From assembly GCF_900103605.1 (NCBI RefSeq), contig NZ_FNHY01000001.1, positions 434,001-498,000 on the forward strand: a DNA stretch of 64,000 nucleotides. The letters run 5' to 3'. The translations under genes were made by a program, and so were the position numbers. Shown one piece after another: positions 1 to 8,944 of the stretch. The first letter of the stretch is position 1, and each line of letters opens with the position of its first letter. The notes beneath the pieces were generated by a model. It worked only from the letters and a program-made list of their open reading frames with translations. It was not told where the DNA came from and did not search any database. This DNA comes from Psychrobacillus sp. OK028. Its GTDB lineage: Bacteria > Bacillota > Bacilli > Bacillales_A > Planococcaceae.

Positions 1-281
1 CTAAATATGGTGATTTCTTTAACATTGTAGGTATTCATATGCCTAGGTCAAAAGAGGACTTACAGGAAAACCTTATTGATGAAGCAATTCGAAACGGAAG
101 CATGAGAGATTCGATTTATTTAGATCATGAATTGGTAATGACCAAACAATTTCAAAATCGTATAGTTCCTTCTTTTTATTTGTTTGACAGGAAAGGTTTA
201 TTGCGCCATATACAAGCTGGGGAAAAAGGAATGATGATGTTAGAGAAAAGACTACTTATGCTAATAAATGAAAAAAAGTAA
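1..281 (+). CDS. Thioredoxin-like / TlpA-type protein, C-terminal part
   Basis: The reading frame is open from base 3 to the stop at 281, so the gene begins before the window and only about 92 C-terminal residues are seen. The piece carries VPSFYLFDRKG, which fits the cis-proline strand and following beta-hairpin of the thioredoxin fold, then a C-terminal helix, as in membrane-linked TlpA/ResA/StoA oxidoreductases. The CxxC active site, if present, would lie upstream of the window and cannot be checked. An internal ATG at 39 is in frame but is not a likely start because the homologous fold extends upstream of it. The exact family is uncertain. Confidence 0.6.
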   Translation, partial: KYGDFFNIVGIHMPRSKEDLQENLIDEAIRNGSMRDSIYLDHELVMTKQFQNRIVPSFYLFDRKGLLRHIQAGEKGMMMLEKRLLMLINEKK

Positions 282-357
282 AAATGAATTGATTTCGTAT
301 CTATTAAAGGAACGGATGTGGTAAACTAATTTCATTAGAAATGTAGGGGGTACTAAC

Positions 358-1017
358 ATGCACAAAGAATTTGTTGTAGTCGGTTTAGGGAGATTTGGCG
401 GTAGTATCGTAAGAGAGCTAATTGACCAAGGAGCTGATGTTATGGCAATTGATATAGCATCAGAGCGAGTGGATGAGTTTGCTTCTATCGCTACGCAAGC
501 TGTAGTAGCTGATACAACAGACGAAGCTGTGCTGAAATCACTCGGTATTCGAAATTTCGAACATGTGATAGTAGCTATTGGGGATAATATTCAATCGAGT
601 ATTTTAACTACCTTAATGCTAAAAGAGATAGGTGTTAAGAGAATTACAGTAAAAGCACAAAATGATTACCACGAAAAGGTTCTAAGAAAAATCGGCGCAG
701 ACATGGTAGTACATCCCGAAAGAGATATGGGTATTCGTATCGCGAACAATATTTTGTCTAATAACGTATTAGATTATCTGGAGCTTTCAGATGAGCATTC
801 TATTATGGAAATAAGAGTAAATGAGAAAATAGCTAGTAAGTCTCTTATTGACTTAGATATCCGAGCACGTTATGGCATTAATATTGTAGCCATCAAGCGT
901 GGGAATAATATCATTGTTTCACCACAAGCGGATGAAAAGTTAGTGCTCAACGATGTACTTATCATTATTGGTGCTGATGTAGATATTATTCGTTTTGAGA
1001 AAAAAGTGTTGTCATAA
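358..1017 (+). CDS. ktrC: K+ uptake channel regulatory subunit KtrC (RCK/TrkA family)
   Basis: A 219-residue cytosolic gating ring protein that binds nucleotides and controls a KtrB/KtrD-type K+ channel. The N-terminal Rossmann RCK_N domain shows the glycine-rich GLGRFGGS loop at residues 9-16 and an acidic residue at the end of the second strand (MAID). The C-terminal third is an RCK_C domain. The length matches B. subtilis KtrC, and its place next to rnjA is the same as there. The ribosome site AGGGGG lies 7 nt before the ATG. No channel subunit gene is nearby, which is usual for KtrC. A shared terminator separates it from convergent rnjA. Confidence 0.93.
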   Translation: MHKEFVVVGLGRFGGSIVRELIDQGADVMAIDIASERVDEFASIATQAVVADTTDEAVLKSLGIRNFEHVIVAIGDNIQSSILTTLMLKEIGVKRITVKAQNDYHEKVLRKIGADMVVHPERDMGIRIANNILSNNVLDYLELSDEHSIMEIRVNEKIASKSLIDLDIRARYGINIVAIKRGNNIIVSPQADEKLVLNDVLIIIGADVDIIRFEKKVLS

Positions 1018-1050
1018 TTAGATTTATTGGTTTTAAAAAGACCATAATAA

Positions 1051-1084
1051 AAAACCTTCACCGCTTAATAAGGGTGAAGGTTTT
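1051..1084. terminator. Bidirectional terminator between ktrC and rnjA
   Basis: A 12-bp perfect inverted repeat AAAACCTTCACC / GGTGAAGGTTTT with a 10-nt loop. It is flanked by A and T runs so it can end transcripts arriving from either side. Confidence 0.85.
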
Positions 1085-1090
1085 ATTTAC

Positions 1091-2758
1091 TTATACTTCC
1101 ATAATAATCGGAAGAATCATTGGACGTCTTTTTGTTTTTTCATACAAATATGGACTTAGCACATCCGTAATTTCGTTTTTCAATTCGGACCATTCAGTAT
1201 CTTTACCTTGAATAGTATAGCGTAAATGCTTGTTCAACATTTGTTGTGCCTCATTAATCATTGTTCCTGATTCACGCATATAGACAAAACCACGTGAAAT
1301 AATATCGGGACCTGATACGATTTTTTTCTTTTCCATATCAGCACTAACTACTACAATGACTAAACCTTCTTCGGAAAGGATGCGACGATCACGTAGGACA
1401 ATATTACCGATATCCCCAATTCCACTTCCATCAATATATATATCACCTGAAGGTATGCGACCAGCAACATGTGCTTCATTGGCGCTTAATGCAAGAACTT
1501 CTCCATTTTCCATGATAAATGTATTATTCGGATCCACATCACAATCTACGGCTAACTCTGTATGAATTTTCAGCATACGATATTCACCGTGAATTGGCAT
1601 AAAGAATTTTGGCTTCATTAGGCGAAGCATCAATTTATTCTCTTCTTGGGACCCATGTCCAGAAGTATGGATATTATTTAAGGAACCGTGTATTACCTCT
1701 GCTCCGGCGCGGAATAAAAGGTTAATCGTACGATTGACACTCGCTCTATTACCTGGGATAGGAGAAGATGAAAATACGACAGTATCACCAGGTTGAATTT
1801 GAATTTGACGGTGTGTTCCGTTAGCAATACGAGATAAGGCTGCCATTGGTTCACCTTGACTACCAGTACAAAGGATAAGAACTTCATTTGCAGGTAATCG
1901 ATTTAATGCGCTTGCATCTACAAACGTTTCTTTTGGAGCAGTAATATAGCCAAGTTCTCGACCGATTGTCATTGCATTATCCATGCTTCGCCCAAATACA
2001 GCAATTTTACGGCCATGTAACACGGCTGCATCCGTTACTTGTTGAAGTCTATGAATATTAGAAGCAAAAGTAGCAAAGATTATACGTCCGTCTACTTTAC
2101 GGAAAATAGAATCCATGCTTTCTCCAACTTTACGTTCAGACATTGTAAAGTTAGGAATTTCCGCATTTGTACTATCTGACAATAAACATAAAACTCCATC
2201 GCGACCGATCTCTGCCATTTTAGTTAAGTTAGCAGGTTCACCTACAGGCGTAAAGTCGAACTTAAAGTCACCAGTATGTACTATATTACCCGGTGGTGTT
2301 TTTACAACGATTCCGAATGCATCAGGAATACTATGTGTTGTACGATAGAAACTTACAGAAGTTTTTCTAAATTTAATAACATCATCTTCTTCAATAACAA
2401 TCATCTTTGTTTGACGAAGTAAACCGTGTTCTTCTAATTTATTACGCAATAACCCAAGCGCTAGCTTTCCGCCATAAACTGGTACATTAAGTTGTTTCAA
2501 TAGATAAGGAATACCACCAATATGATCTTCATGACCATGTGTTATAAATAATCCTTTAATCTTATCAACGTTTTTTACTAAATATGTGTAATCAGGAATT
2601 ACATAATCTATACCTAGTAAGTCATCCTCTGGAAACTTAATACCAGCATCTATTAATATAATCTCATCTTGAAATTGAACGCCGTACGTGTTTTTGCCGA
2701 TTTCGCCTAGTCCGCCAAGAGCGAAAACTGCAGTTTGGTCATTTTTTACAAATTTCAT
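1091..2758 (-). CDS. rnjA: Ribonuclease J1
   Basis: A 555-residue metallo-beta-lactamase/beta-CASP ribonuclease with 5'-3' exonuclease and endonuclease activity, central to mRNA turnover and rRNA maturation. The metal-binding motif HGHEDH is at residues 74-79, the same numbering as B. subtilis RNase J1. Further metal ligands are visible in HTGDFKFD and near the C terminus in PIHGEYRML. The length is equal to the B. subtilis protein. It starts 3 nt after the stop of rpoY, so the two are almost certainly cotranscribed and translationally linked. The same pair occurs throughout Bacillales. Confidence 0.97.
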   Translation of the reverse strand: MKFVKNDQTAVFALGGLGEIGKNTYGVQFQDEIILIDAGIKFPEDDLLGIDYVIPDYTYLVKNVDKIKGLFITHGHEDHIGGIPYLLKQLNVPVYGGKLALGLLRNKLEEHGLLRQTKMIVIEEDDVIKFRKTSVSFYRTTHSIPDAFGIVVKTPPGNIVHTGDFKFDFTPVGEPANLTKMAEIGRDGVLCLLSDSTNAEIPNFTMSERKVGESMDSIFRKVDGRIIFATFASNIHRLQQVTDAAVLHGRKIAVFGRSMDNAMTIGRELGYITAPKETFVDASALNRLPANEVLILCTGSQGEPMAALSRIANGTHRQIQIQPGDTVVFSSSPIPGNRASVNRTINLLFRAGAEVIHGSLNNIHTSGHGSQEENKLMLRLMKPKFFMPIHGEYRMLKIHTELAVDCDVDPNNTFIMENGEVLALSANEAHVAGRIPSGDIYIDGSGIGDIGNIVLRDRRILSEEGLVIVVVSADMEKKKIVSGPDIISRGFVYMRESGTMINEAQQMLNKHLRYTIQGKDTEWSELKNEITDVLSPYLYEKTKRRPMILPIIMEV

Positions 2759-2761
2759 ATT

Positions 2762-2971
2762 TTAAATGTTCTCTACTTTGTAATTTTCGCTAGCTTGTTC
2801 GTATTCAAGATGATTACCTTCAAGTAGCTGGATTAGTTCGATATTGTATTTGCGGTCTACTAAAAGAGCACGAACTTCGCGCTCATTCTCAGCCTCTACA
2901 TATAAAACTTGTGTGTTTTCGCGGACTGGTACTTCTAGTGCATTCTCTTGATAATAAACTTTATAAATCAT
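2762..2971 (-). CDS. rpoY: RNA polymerase epsilon subunit RpoY (YkzG, DUF1447)
   Basis: The small epsilon subunit of Firmicute RNA polymerase. I start it at the ATG at 2971 because the AAGGAGAG ribosome site lies just upstream and the product is then 69 residues, the same as B. subtilis. A longer frame to 3007 exists but has no ribosome site. The N terminus [19 protein letters not shown] and the ending [11 protein letters not shown] are typical of the family. It is cotranscribed with rnjA. Confidence 0.93.
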   Translation of the reverse strand: MIYKVYYQENALEVPVRENTQVLYVEAENEREVRALLVDRKYNIELIQLLEGNHLEYEQASENYKVENI

Positions 2972-3039
2972 TTTATACTCTCCTTTTTCACGTTCAAAAT
3001 AAATCAATTCTCTTTATATTATCACGACACTTATTTAAA

Positions 3040-3066
3040 ATAAAGAAAACCCTCCATTTTAGAGGG
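3040..3066 (-). terminator. Weak intrinsic terminator upstream of rpoY
   Basis: On the minus strand, CCCTC and GAGGG form a short 5-bp GC-rich stem with a 7-nt loop, followed by TTTTCTTTAT. It would end a transcript coming from the promoter near 3300 before it reaches rpoY. The stem is short, so read-through into rpoY–rnjA or an attenuator role is possible. Confidence 0.45.
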
Positions 3067-3203
3067 CAAAAGTATTTAACATGCGTTAACGGATAGTATA
3101 ATTCACCATTTTTGAGCCTTATCCTAACTTAAGTTATAATAGGAGATTAACTGTCCGTATACGATTGAATGATTAAACTTCCAATCCAAGATTGAAGCTA
3201 ACT

Positions 3204-3275
3204 TTAAGCAATCGTTTTGTTTCTAAGCATTCCACCGAGCCGTCTCAACAATTTCCTTTTCAGGCGTTTCAACAT
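3204..3275 (-). CDS. Possible 23-residue basic small protein
   Basis: A short frame on the minus strand encodes MLKRLKRKLLRRL followed by GGMLRNKTIA. Ten of its 23 residues are lysine or arginine, and the first half forms a cationic, leucine-rich amphipathic pattern. AAGGAGTG lies 7 nt before the ATG, and a consensus SigA promoter lies immediately upstream, giving a very short 5' leader. A weak terminator follows about 140 nt later. I do not recognise a family. It could be a real peptide, or the translated head of a small RNA or of the rpoY–rnjA leader. Confidence 0.45.
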   Translation of the reverse strand: MLKRLKRKLLRRLGGMLRNKTIA

Positions 3276-3297
3276 GGCTATTCACTCCTTATAGAGT

Positions 3298-3326
3298 ATT
3301 ATATACCAAAGGAAGAAGTGTGTAAA
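3298..3326 (-). promoter_or_regulatory. Strong SigA promoter on minus strand (small ORF / rpoY-rnjA)
   Basis: Reading the minus strand, TTTACA (3326-3321), a 17-nt spacer and a perfect TATAAT (3303-3298). Initiation near 3291 would place the start of the RNA almost on the ribosome site of the 23-codon ORF. Confidence 0.7.
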
Positions 3327-3377
3327 GGATTTAGACAGAAAAGTCAAATAATTTGAATATTGAATGGAGGATTTTTT

Positions 3378-4151
3378 ATGAAAAATAAAATTTTATTTTT
3401 TGATATTGATGGAACTATTTTAGATCACGACAAAAATATTCCTGAAGGGGTAGAAGAATCACTTCAAAAAGCTAGAAATAATGGACATGAAATTGTCATT
3501 TCCACCGGACGCTCTCCTTTTACTGCTCAATCAGTGTTAGATCGATTGAAGGTAGATTCTTTTGTTTGCTATAATGGGCAAATTGTTCAGTTTAAAGGGG
3601 AAATATTACATAAGGGAATTATTGAGAGAGAAGAGCTTAAACAGTTGACGGATTTTGCAAATGAAAGAGAGCAGCCGATAGTTTATATGGATAGTGATGA
3701 GATGGTTTCAAGTTTACCAGATCATCAAGATGTATTGGAAAGCATATCTACACTGAAGATAAACTTTCCACGTTATGCTGAAGGATTCTTTTTAACAAAT
3801 GATATTCATCAAGCGCTAATTTTTTGTAGCTTGGAAGAACAAAAGGAATATGAACAAGCGTTTCCAAATTTAAAATTTGTCCGTTGGCATCGTGTATCCT
3901 GTGATGTACTTCCGAAAGGCATTTCAAAAGCTAAAGGAATGGATTTATTATTGAAGCATATTGGTAGGGGACCCGAAGATGCAATTGCTTTTGGAGATGG
4001 TCTTAATGATATCGAAATGCTTCAATTCGCCGGGACAAGTGTTGCGATGGGGAACTGTGTTGAAGAGTTAAGAGAACACGCTACGTTTGTGACCGAACAT
4101 GTATCAGAAAGCGGCTTAACAAACGCAATGAAGAAATTAAGTTTAATCTAA
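3378..4151 (+). CDS. ykrA: Cof-type HAD-superfamily phosphatase (YkrA)
   Basis: A 257-residue cytosolic haloacid dehalogenase-type phosphatase of the Cof/YkrA group, the same length as B. subtilis YkrA. Motif I is DIDGTI near the N terminus, motif II is the STGR segment, and motif III/IV is GDGLNDIEML near the C terminus, with a type II cap between them. The start is the ATG at 3378 because TGGAGG lies 9 nt upstream; a longer in-frame start at 3360 lacks a ribosome site. The substrate is unknown, although the family commonly acts on sugar phosphates or flavin/pyridoxal phosphates. The next gene, a PfkB kinase, begins 13 nt later. Confidence 0.9.
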   Translation: MKNKILFFDIDGTILDHDKNIPEGVEESLQKARNNGHEIVISTGRSPFTAQSVLDRLKVDSFVCYNGQIVQFKGEILHKGIIEREELKQLTDFANEREQPIVYMDSDEMVSSLPDHQDVLESISTLKINFPRYAEGFFLTNDIHQALIFCSLEEQKEYEQAFPNLKFVRWHRVSCDVLPKGISKAKGMDLLLKHIGRGPEDAIAFGDGLNDIEMLQFAGTSVAMGNCVEELREHATFVTEHVSESGLTNAMKKLSLI

Positions 4152-4164
4152 AGGAGTTTACTAG

Positions 4165-5094
4165 ATGTCCAAAAGGTATGTCCTCATATATGGGGATGCA
4201 TTTGTCGATTATATTGCCGAAGATCAAAGCAATAGTCGTTTTACAAAATTTTTAGGAGGGGCTACCGTAAATGTTGCTGCAGGTGTGGCACGTCTTGGGG
4301 CAGCTTCTTCGTTTATCACCGTCACAGGTGAAAATGAAACGTCAGAATTCGTTCGAAATGAATTAATTGCAGAAGGTGTGGACTTATCATTTTCTCAAAT
4401 AGTACCAGAAAAAGAGGTAAGCGGAGTTTACATACATCTATTGGAAAATAATGAACGTCACTTCGCTCATTATGTAGATGCGACACCTGACATCCAAGTA
4501 GACTTCTCTTCTATTGAGTGCGAGGCAATCCAGCAGTCTTCCGTATTTCATTTCTGTTCGGGAACTCTTTTTCATCCAACAGCTCTTGCAACTACAAGAA
4601 AAATTGTAGAAAGCATGAAAAAATCCAATGTTACTACTTCCTTTGACACCAATATTAGACCGTTGCGCTGGGAAAGTGAGGAGTTGTGTAGAAAAATTAT
4701 TTCTTCCTTTTTTGAGTTTATTAATATACTGAAGTTAACAGAAGAAGAGCTCTTCTTTTTAACGCAAACGACATCAATAGAAGAGGGAATTAAATCCTTA
4801 CAGCCATATAATATCGAGGCATTACTTATAACAGTTGGCTCGGAAGGCACTTATGCGGTGATAAATGGGGAAGTTGTTCATGTTCCTGTAGAAAAAGTAA
4901 TTCCGATTGATACAACTGGAGCTGGAGATGCTTTTGTAGCAGGTATTCTTTCTAAAATTTTTTTGGAAGGGCATCCTTCAACTAAAGAAGACTGGATTCG
5001 TTATATCGCTTTTGGCAATAAGTTAGGCGCAATATGCGCAACTAAGTCGGGTGCATTGTCAGCTATGCCAAGGCTCATAGATATTAAACAATAA
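4165..5094 (+). CDS. PfkB-family carbohydrate kinase (fructokinase/ribokinase-like)
   Basis: A 309-residue sugar kinase of the ribokinase/PfkB superfamily, phosphorylating a sugar or nucleoside with ATP. The N-terminal GGATVNVAAGVARLG matches PfkB signature 1. DTTGAGDAFVAG near residue 252 is signature 2, with the catalytic Asp of the GAGD anion hole. AAGGAG precedes the ATG, and it follows the HAD phosphatase by 13 nt, so the two form a probable operon. The kinase is not at this position in B. subtilis, so it is an insertion or a local loss there. A fructokinase call is the best guess, but the substrate cannot be read from sequence. Confidence 0.85.
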   Translation: MSKRYVLIYGDAFVDYIAEDQSNSRFTKFLGGATVNVAAGVARLGAASSFITVTGENETSEFVRNELIAEGVDLSFSQIVPEKEVSGVYIHLLENNERHFAHYVDATPDIQVDFSSIECEAIQQSSVFHFCSGTLFHPTALATTRKIVESMKKSNVTTSFDTNIRPLRWESEELCRKIISSFFEFINILKLTEEELFFLTQTTSIEEGIKSLQPYNIEALLITVGSEGTYAVINGEVVHVPVEKVIPIDTTGAGDAFVAGILSKIFLEGHPSTKEDWIRYIAFGNKLGAICATKSGALSAMPRLIDIKQ

Positions 5095-5106
5095 AGTATT
5101 AAGGAA

Positions 5107-5198
5107 AATCGCAAATCTGAAGCTATAAATCGCAAGTAGGACACTTCGAATCGCAATATAACTAGTCCAAATCGCAAGTAGGACACACGAAAGTGCAA
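5107..5198. repeat. Array of AATCGCAA motif with exact 21-bp period (5 units)
   Basis: AATCGCAA occurs at 5107, 5128, 5149 and 5170, with a degenerate AAGTGCAA at 5191. Every step is exactly 21 bp. Units 2 and 4 share a 17-nt stretch running into GTAGGACAC, while units 3 and 5 share GCAATATA. It lies in the 3' untranslated region of the ykrA–pfkB transcript, just before the terminator. The same 21-bp spacing recurs with a different core at 11770 and 59949. Confidence 0.9.
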
Positions 5199-5207
5199 TA
5201 TATAGAT

Positions 5208-5243
5208 AAAACGCCAGTTCTACAATTGTAGAACTGGCGTTTT
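5208..5243. terminator. Bidirectional terminator (pfkB / def)
   Basis: A perfect 18-bp inverted repeat, AAAACGCCAGTTCTACAA followed directly by its complement. It serves the ykrA–pfkB transcript and the convergent def transcript. Confidence 0.9.
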
Positions 5244-5246
5244 ATA

Positions 5247-5804
5247 TTAAGCTCGTTCATATGGAACTGAATCTGGAATAGGAGCATAAGGATTCTCTTT
5301 GTTTATATGATCATAAAACATAATGCCGTTTAGATGATCTAGCTCATGCTGGAAAGCAATTGCAGGTAATCCTTTTAAACGTTTTTTGAATGGAGTACCG
5401 TCTGGGTAAAACCCTGTTGCAGTTATACGTGCGTATCTTGGGACATATCCTTCAATTACTTCGTCTACAGATAAACAGCCTTCTCCAGCAGTTATATACG
5501 TTTTTTCCACAGAGTGGCTGATTATTTTTGGGTTGACTGCTACAAAGCTCACTTCTTCATTGTTTTCGTCTTCCAAATGGAGTGCGAACATTCTTTTGTT
5601 CGCATTTACCTGTGGAGCAGCGATTCCAATTCCTGGGCGTATTTTATATTTCTCTACCAATTCATCATCTTGACTGTTAACAACATATTCTAATAGTTCA
5701 TTTGCTAGTGTTAAATCTTGCTCTGATAATGGGAAGGTCATTTCCTCCGTTTTTTTGCGTAAAGATGGATGTCCATCTCTGACAATATCATTCATTAAAA
5801 TCAT
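5247..5804 (-). CDS. def: Peptide deformylase
   Basis: Removes the N-formyl group from nascent proteins; an iron/zinc enzyme of the cytosol. All three family motifs are present: GIGIAAPQV, EGCLSVD and QHELDHLNG, which supply the metal-binding Cys and two His and the catalytic Glu. I start at the ATG at 5804, giving 185 residues (MILMNDIVRDGHP), as in B. subtilis DefB/YkrB. AAAGGA precedes it at 8 nt, whereas the longer frame to 5828 has no ribosome site. A TATAAT at 5840-5835 (minus) with a weak -35 may be its promoter. It is transcribed alone. Confidence 0.95.
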   Translation of the reverse strand: MILMNDIVRDGHPSLRKKTEEMTFPLSEQDLTLANELLEYVVNSQDDELVEKYKIRPGIGIAAPQVNANKRMFALHLEDENNEEVSFVAVNPKIISHSVEKTYITAGEGCLSVDEVIEGYVPRYARITATGFYPDGTPFKKRLKGLPAIAFQHELDHLNGIMFYDHINKENPYAPIPDSVPYERA

Positions 5805-5938
5805 TTTAATCGTCCTTTCAATGTTCATATATCTATTATAGCGAAATTTGACTATTTACTAAACAAAAAACAGCCTTTTGGTCAGTTGAATTTAGAGCCT
5901 AATACAATTATAGTTGAATGGGTATAGGGGGTTACATG

Positions 5939-6586
5939 ATGAAACTAAGCAAATATATTATCATGTTCAGCAGTATTTTATTACTTACTGGCTGTAATTT
6001 TGGAGAATCAACAGAAGAAAAGCTATCAAACATCTTAACAGAAATTTATGATTTAGAAGCTGATTATAGAGATGTACAAAAAGAATTGGCTGAAACAGAA
6101 ACAAAAGAACAAGCAAACTTTCAACAAATGATGGAATTGACTAAGGATCAAAAAGAAGAGCTTACTTCGATGGTAGAAGATACAGCAACTCTTTTGGATG
6201 CTAGATTAGCATTAGTTGAGAAAGAAGCGGCATCTTTAAATGCTACTTCTGATGGGATTAGTAAACTTACTACACTTATTTCAGAAACAAAAGAAGCGTC
6301 CGATAAAGAAAGTTTAAAACAAATGGAAACTACCTTGAAAGAGCGGATTGCAGCTTATGAAGAACTGACGTATAACTATAATGAGCTAGCTACAAAGCAA
6401 CAAGATTTATACAATATGTTAGTGGATGACTCTGCGGATGTTACTTCAATACAAGAACAAGTACAGGTAGTAAATAAGCATAATGAATTAGTAAAAGAAT
6501 CTGTTCAAAAGTTTAATGAGGCAACAAAAAGGGTAAATGAAGTGAAGGACGACGTCTTAACTTCACTACAGAAAGATGAAAAATAA
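5939..6586 (+). CDS. ykyA: YkyA-like cell-wall-associated lipoprotein
   Basis: A 215-residue lipoprotein with an N-terminal hydrophobic segment and the lipobox LLTGC, so Cys19 is expected to be lipidated and the mature protein tethered to the outer face of the membrane. The rest is charged and helical with long coiled-coil-like stretches rich in Glu, Gln and Lys, as in the YkyA family. Its molecular role is not established. AGGGGG sits 7 nt before the ATG at 5939; an ATG one codon earlier is also possible. Its position between def and pdhA is the same in B. subtilis. Confidence 0.85.
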   Translation: MKLSKYIIMFSSILLLTGCNFGESTEEKLSNILTEIYDLEADYRDVQKELAETETKEQANFQQMMELTKDQKEELTSMVEDTATLLDARLALVEKEAASLNATSDGISKLTTLISETKEASDKESLKQMETTLKERIAAYEELTYNYNELATKQQDLYNMLVDDSADVTSIQEQVQVVNKHNELVKESVQKFNEATKRVNEVKDDVLTSLQKDEK

Positions 6587-6616
6587 AAAAGCAGCTCTGC
6601 TTAGAGCTGCTTTTTT
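6585..6616 (+). terminator. Terminator after ykyA
   Basis: A 13-bp perfect stem AAAAAAGCAGCTC / GAGCTGCTTTTTT with a 6-nt loop and a run of T. Confidence 0.9.
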
Positions 6617-6672
6617 ATATAATTATAGTAAACTGATATAATACAGACATAAATTACGAGTAATACAGATAG

Positions 6673-6706
6673 AAGGAATTTTAATGTTTTGACAATTAAA
6701 TTCCTT
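6673..6706 (+). promoter_or_regulatory. Inverted repeat upstream of pdhA, possible operator
   Basis: AAGGAATTT (6673-6681) and AAATTCCTT (6698-6706) are perfect 9-nt arms. Between them lies a TTGACA (6689-6694). The arrangement, about 13 nt upstream of the main -35 box, resembles a regulator binding site or an RNA hairpin. No known regulator is assigned. Confidence 0.4.
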
Positions 6707-6718
6707 AATTTCATATGA

Positions 6719-6747
6719 TTGACCACTGATTTATTCTTGAGTATACT
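6719..6747 (+). promoter_or_regulatory. SigA promoter of the pdhABCD operon
   Basis: TTGACC, a 17-nt spacer and TATACT, ending 72 nt before the pdhA start. This is the best match in the 203-nt gap. Confidence 0.65.
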
Positions 6748-6780
6748 AAAAGAGAAATATCGTTGTACTACTATATTTAA

Positions 6781-7932
<1,152 letters not shown>

Positions 7933-7935
7933 CCG

Positions 7936-8913
7936 ATGGCACAAATGACGATGATTCAAGCAATTACGGACGCACTCCGTACAGAGCTTAAAAATGATGA
8001 AAACGTTCTAGTCTTCGGCGAAGACGTTGGCGTTAACGGCGGAGTTTTCCGCGCAACAGAAGGATTACAAAAAGAATTCGGAGAAGATCGTGTGTTTGAT
8101 ACACCACTTGCAGAGTCAGGTATTGGTGGTCTTGCAGTAGGTCTATCCTTACAAGGGTTCCGTCCTGTTCCAGAAATTCAATTCTTTGGATTTGTATTCG
8201 AAGTAATGGATTCTATAGCTGGTCAATTAGCTCGTATGCGTTTCCGTACTGGTGGAGCATTTAATGCGCCTGTAACTATCCGTTCTCCATTCGGTGGTGG
8301 CGTTCATACACCAGAAATGCACGCAGATAGCTTAGAACTTTTAATGACTTCAACACCTGGAGTTAAAGTTGTTATTCCTTCCACTCCTTACGATGCAAAA
8401 GGTTTATTAATCTCTGCAATTCGTGATAATGATCCAGTAATTTATTTGGAGCATATGAAGTTATATCGTTCATTCCGTGGCGAAGTACCTGAAGAAGAAT
8501 ATACAATTCCTCTTGGAAAAGCGGATGTAAAACGTGAAGGATCAGATTTAACAATTATTGCTTATGGTGCGATGGTTCACGAAAGCTTAAAAGCTGCAGA
8601 AGATCTTGAAAAAGAAGGGTATTCTGTAGAAGTAATCGACTTACGTACAGTGCAACCATTAGATATTGAAACAATCATTGCATCTGTTGAAAAAACAAAT
8701 CGTGCTATGGTTGTACAAGAAGCACAGAAGCAAGCTGGTATTGCAGCAAACGTTGTAGCTGAAATTACGGAGCGTGCAATTTTAAGCTTAGAGGCTCCAG
8801 TATTACGAGTAGCTGCTCCTGATACGGTATTCCCATTCTCTCAAGCAGAAACAGTTTGGTTACCTAATTCTAAGGATATAGTAAATACAGCTAAAAAAGT
8901 TTTAACATTCTAA
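7936..8913 (+). CDS. pdhB: Pyruvate dehydrogenase E1 component, beta subunit
   Basis: A 325-residue transketolase-like subunit that completes the E1 active site of the pyruvate dehydrogenase complex. It contains the typical N-terminal [18 protein letters not shown] and the [10 protein letters not shown]-like segment [15 protein letters not shown]. The C-terminal transketolase domain carries [10 protein letters not shown]. The ribosome site GAAGGAG lies within the end of pdhA, and only 3 nt separate the two genes. This fits the 1:1 stoichiometry of the subunits. Confidence 0.97.
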   Translation: MAQMTMIQAITDALRTELKNDENVLVFGEDVGVNGGVFRATEGLQKEFGEDRVFDTPLAESGIGGLAVGLSLQGFRPVPEIQFFGFVFEVMDSIAGQLARMRFRTGGAFNAPVTIRSPFGGGVHTPEMHADSLELLMTSTPGVKVVIPSTPYDAKGLLISAIRDNDPVIYLEHMKLYRSFRGEVPEEEYTIPLGKADVKREGSDLTIIAYGAMVHESLKAAEDLEKEGYSVEVIDLRTVQPLDIETIIASVEKTNRAMVVQEAQKQAGIAANVVAEITERAILSLEAPVLRVAAPDTVFPFSQAETVWLPNSKDIVNTAKKVLTF

Positions 8914-8944
8914 TATAAAATCTGTTATAGAAAGGGTGAATACA

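Noticed and set aside
5107-5198. Possible CRISPR array
   Set aside because: The repeats are only 8-10 nt with a 21-bp period; CRISPR repeats are about 23-47 nt with spacers of similar length, and no cas genes are present.
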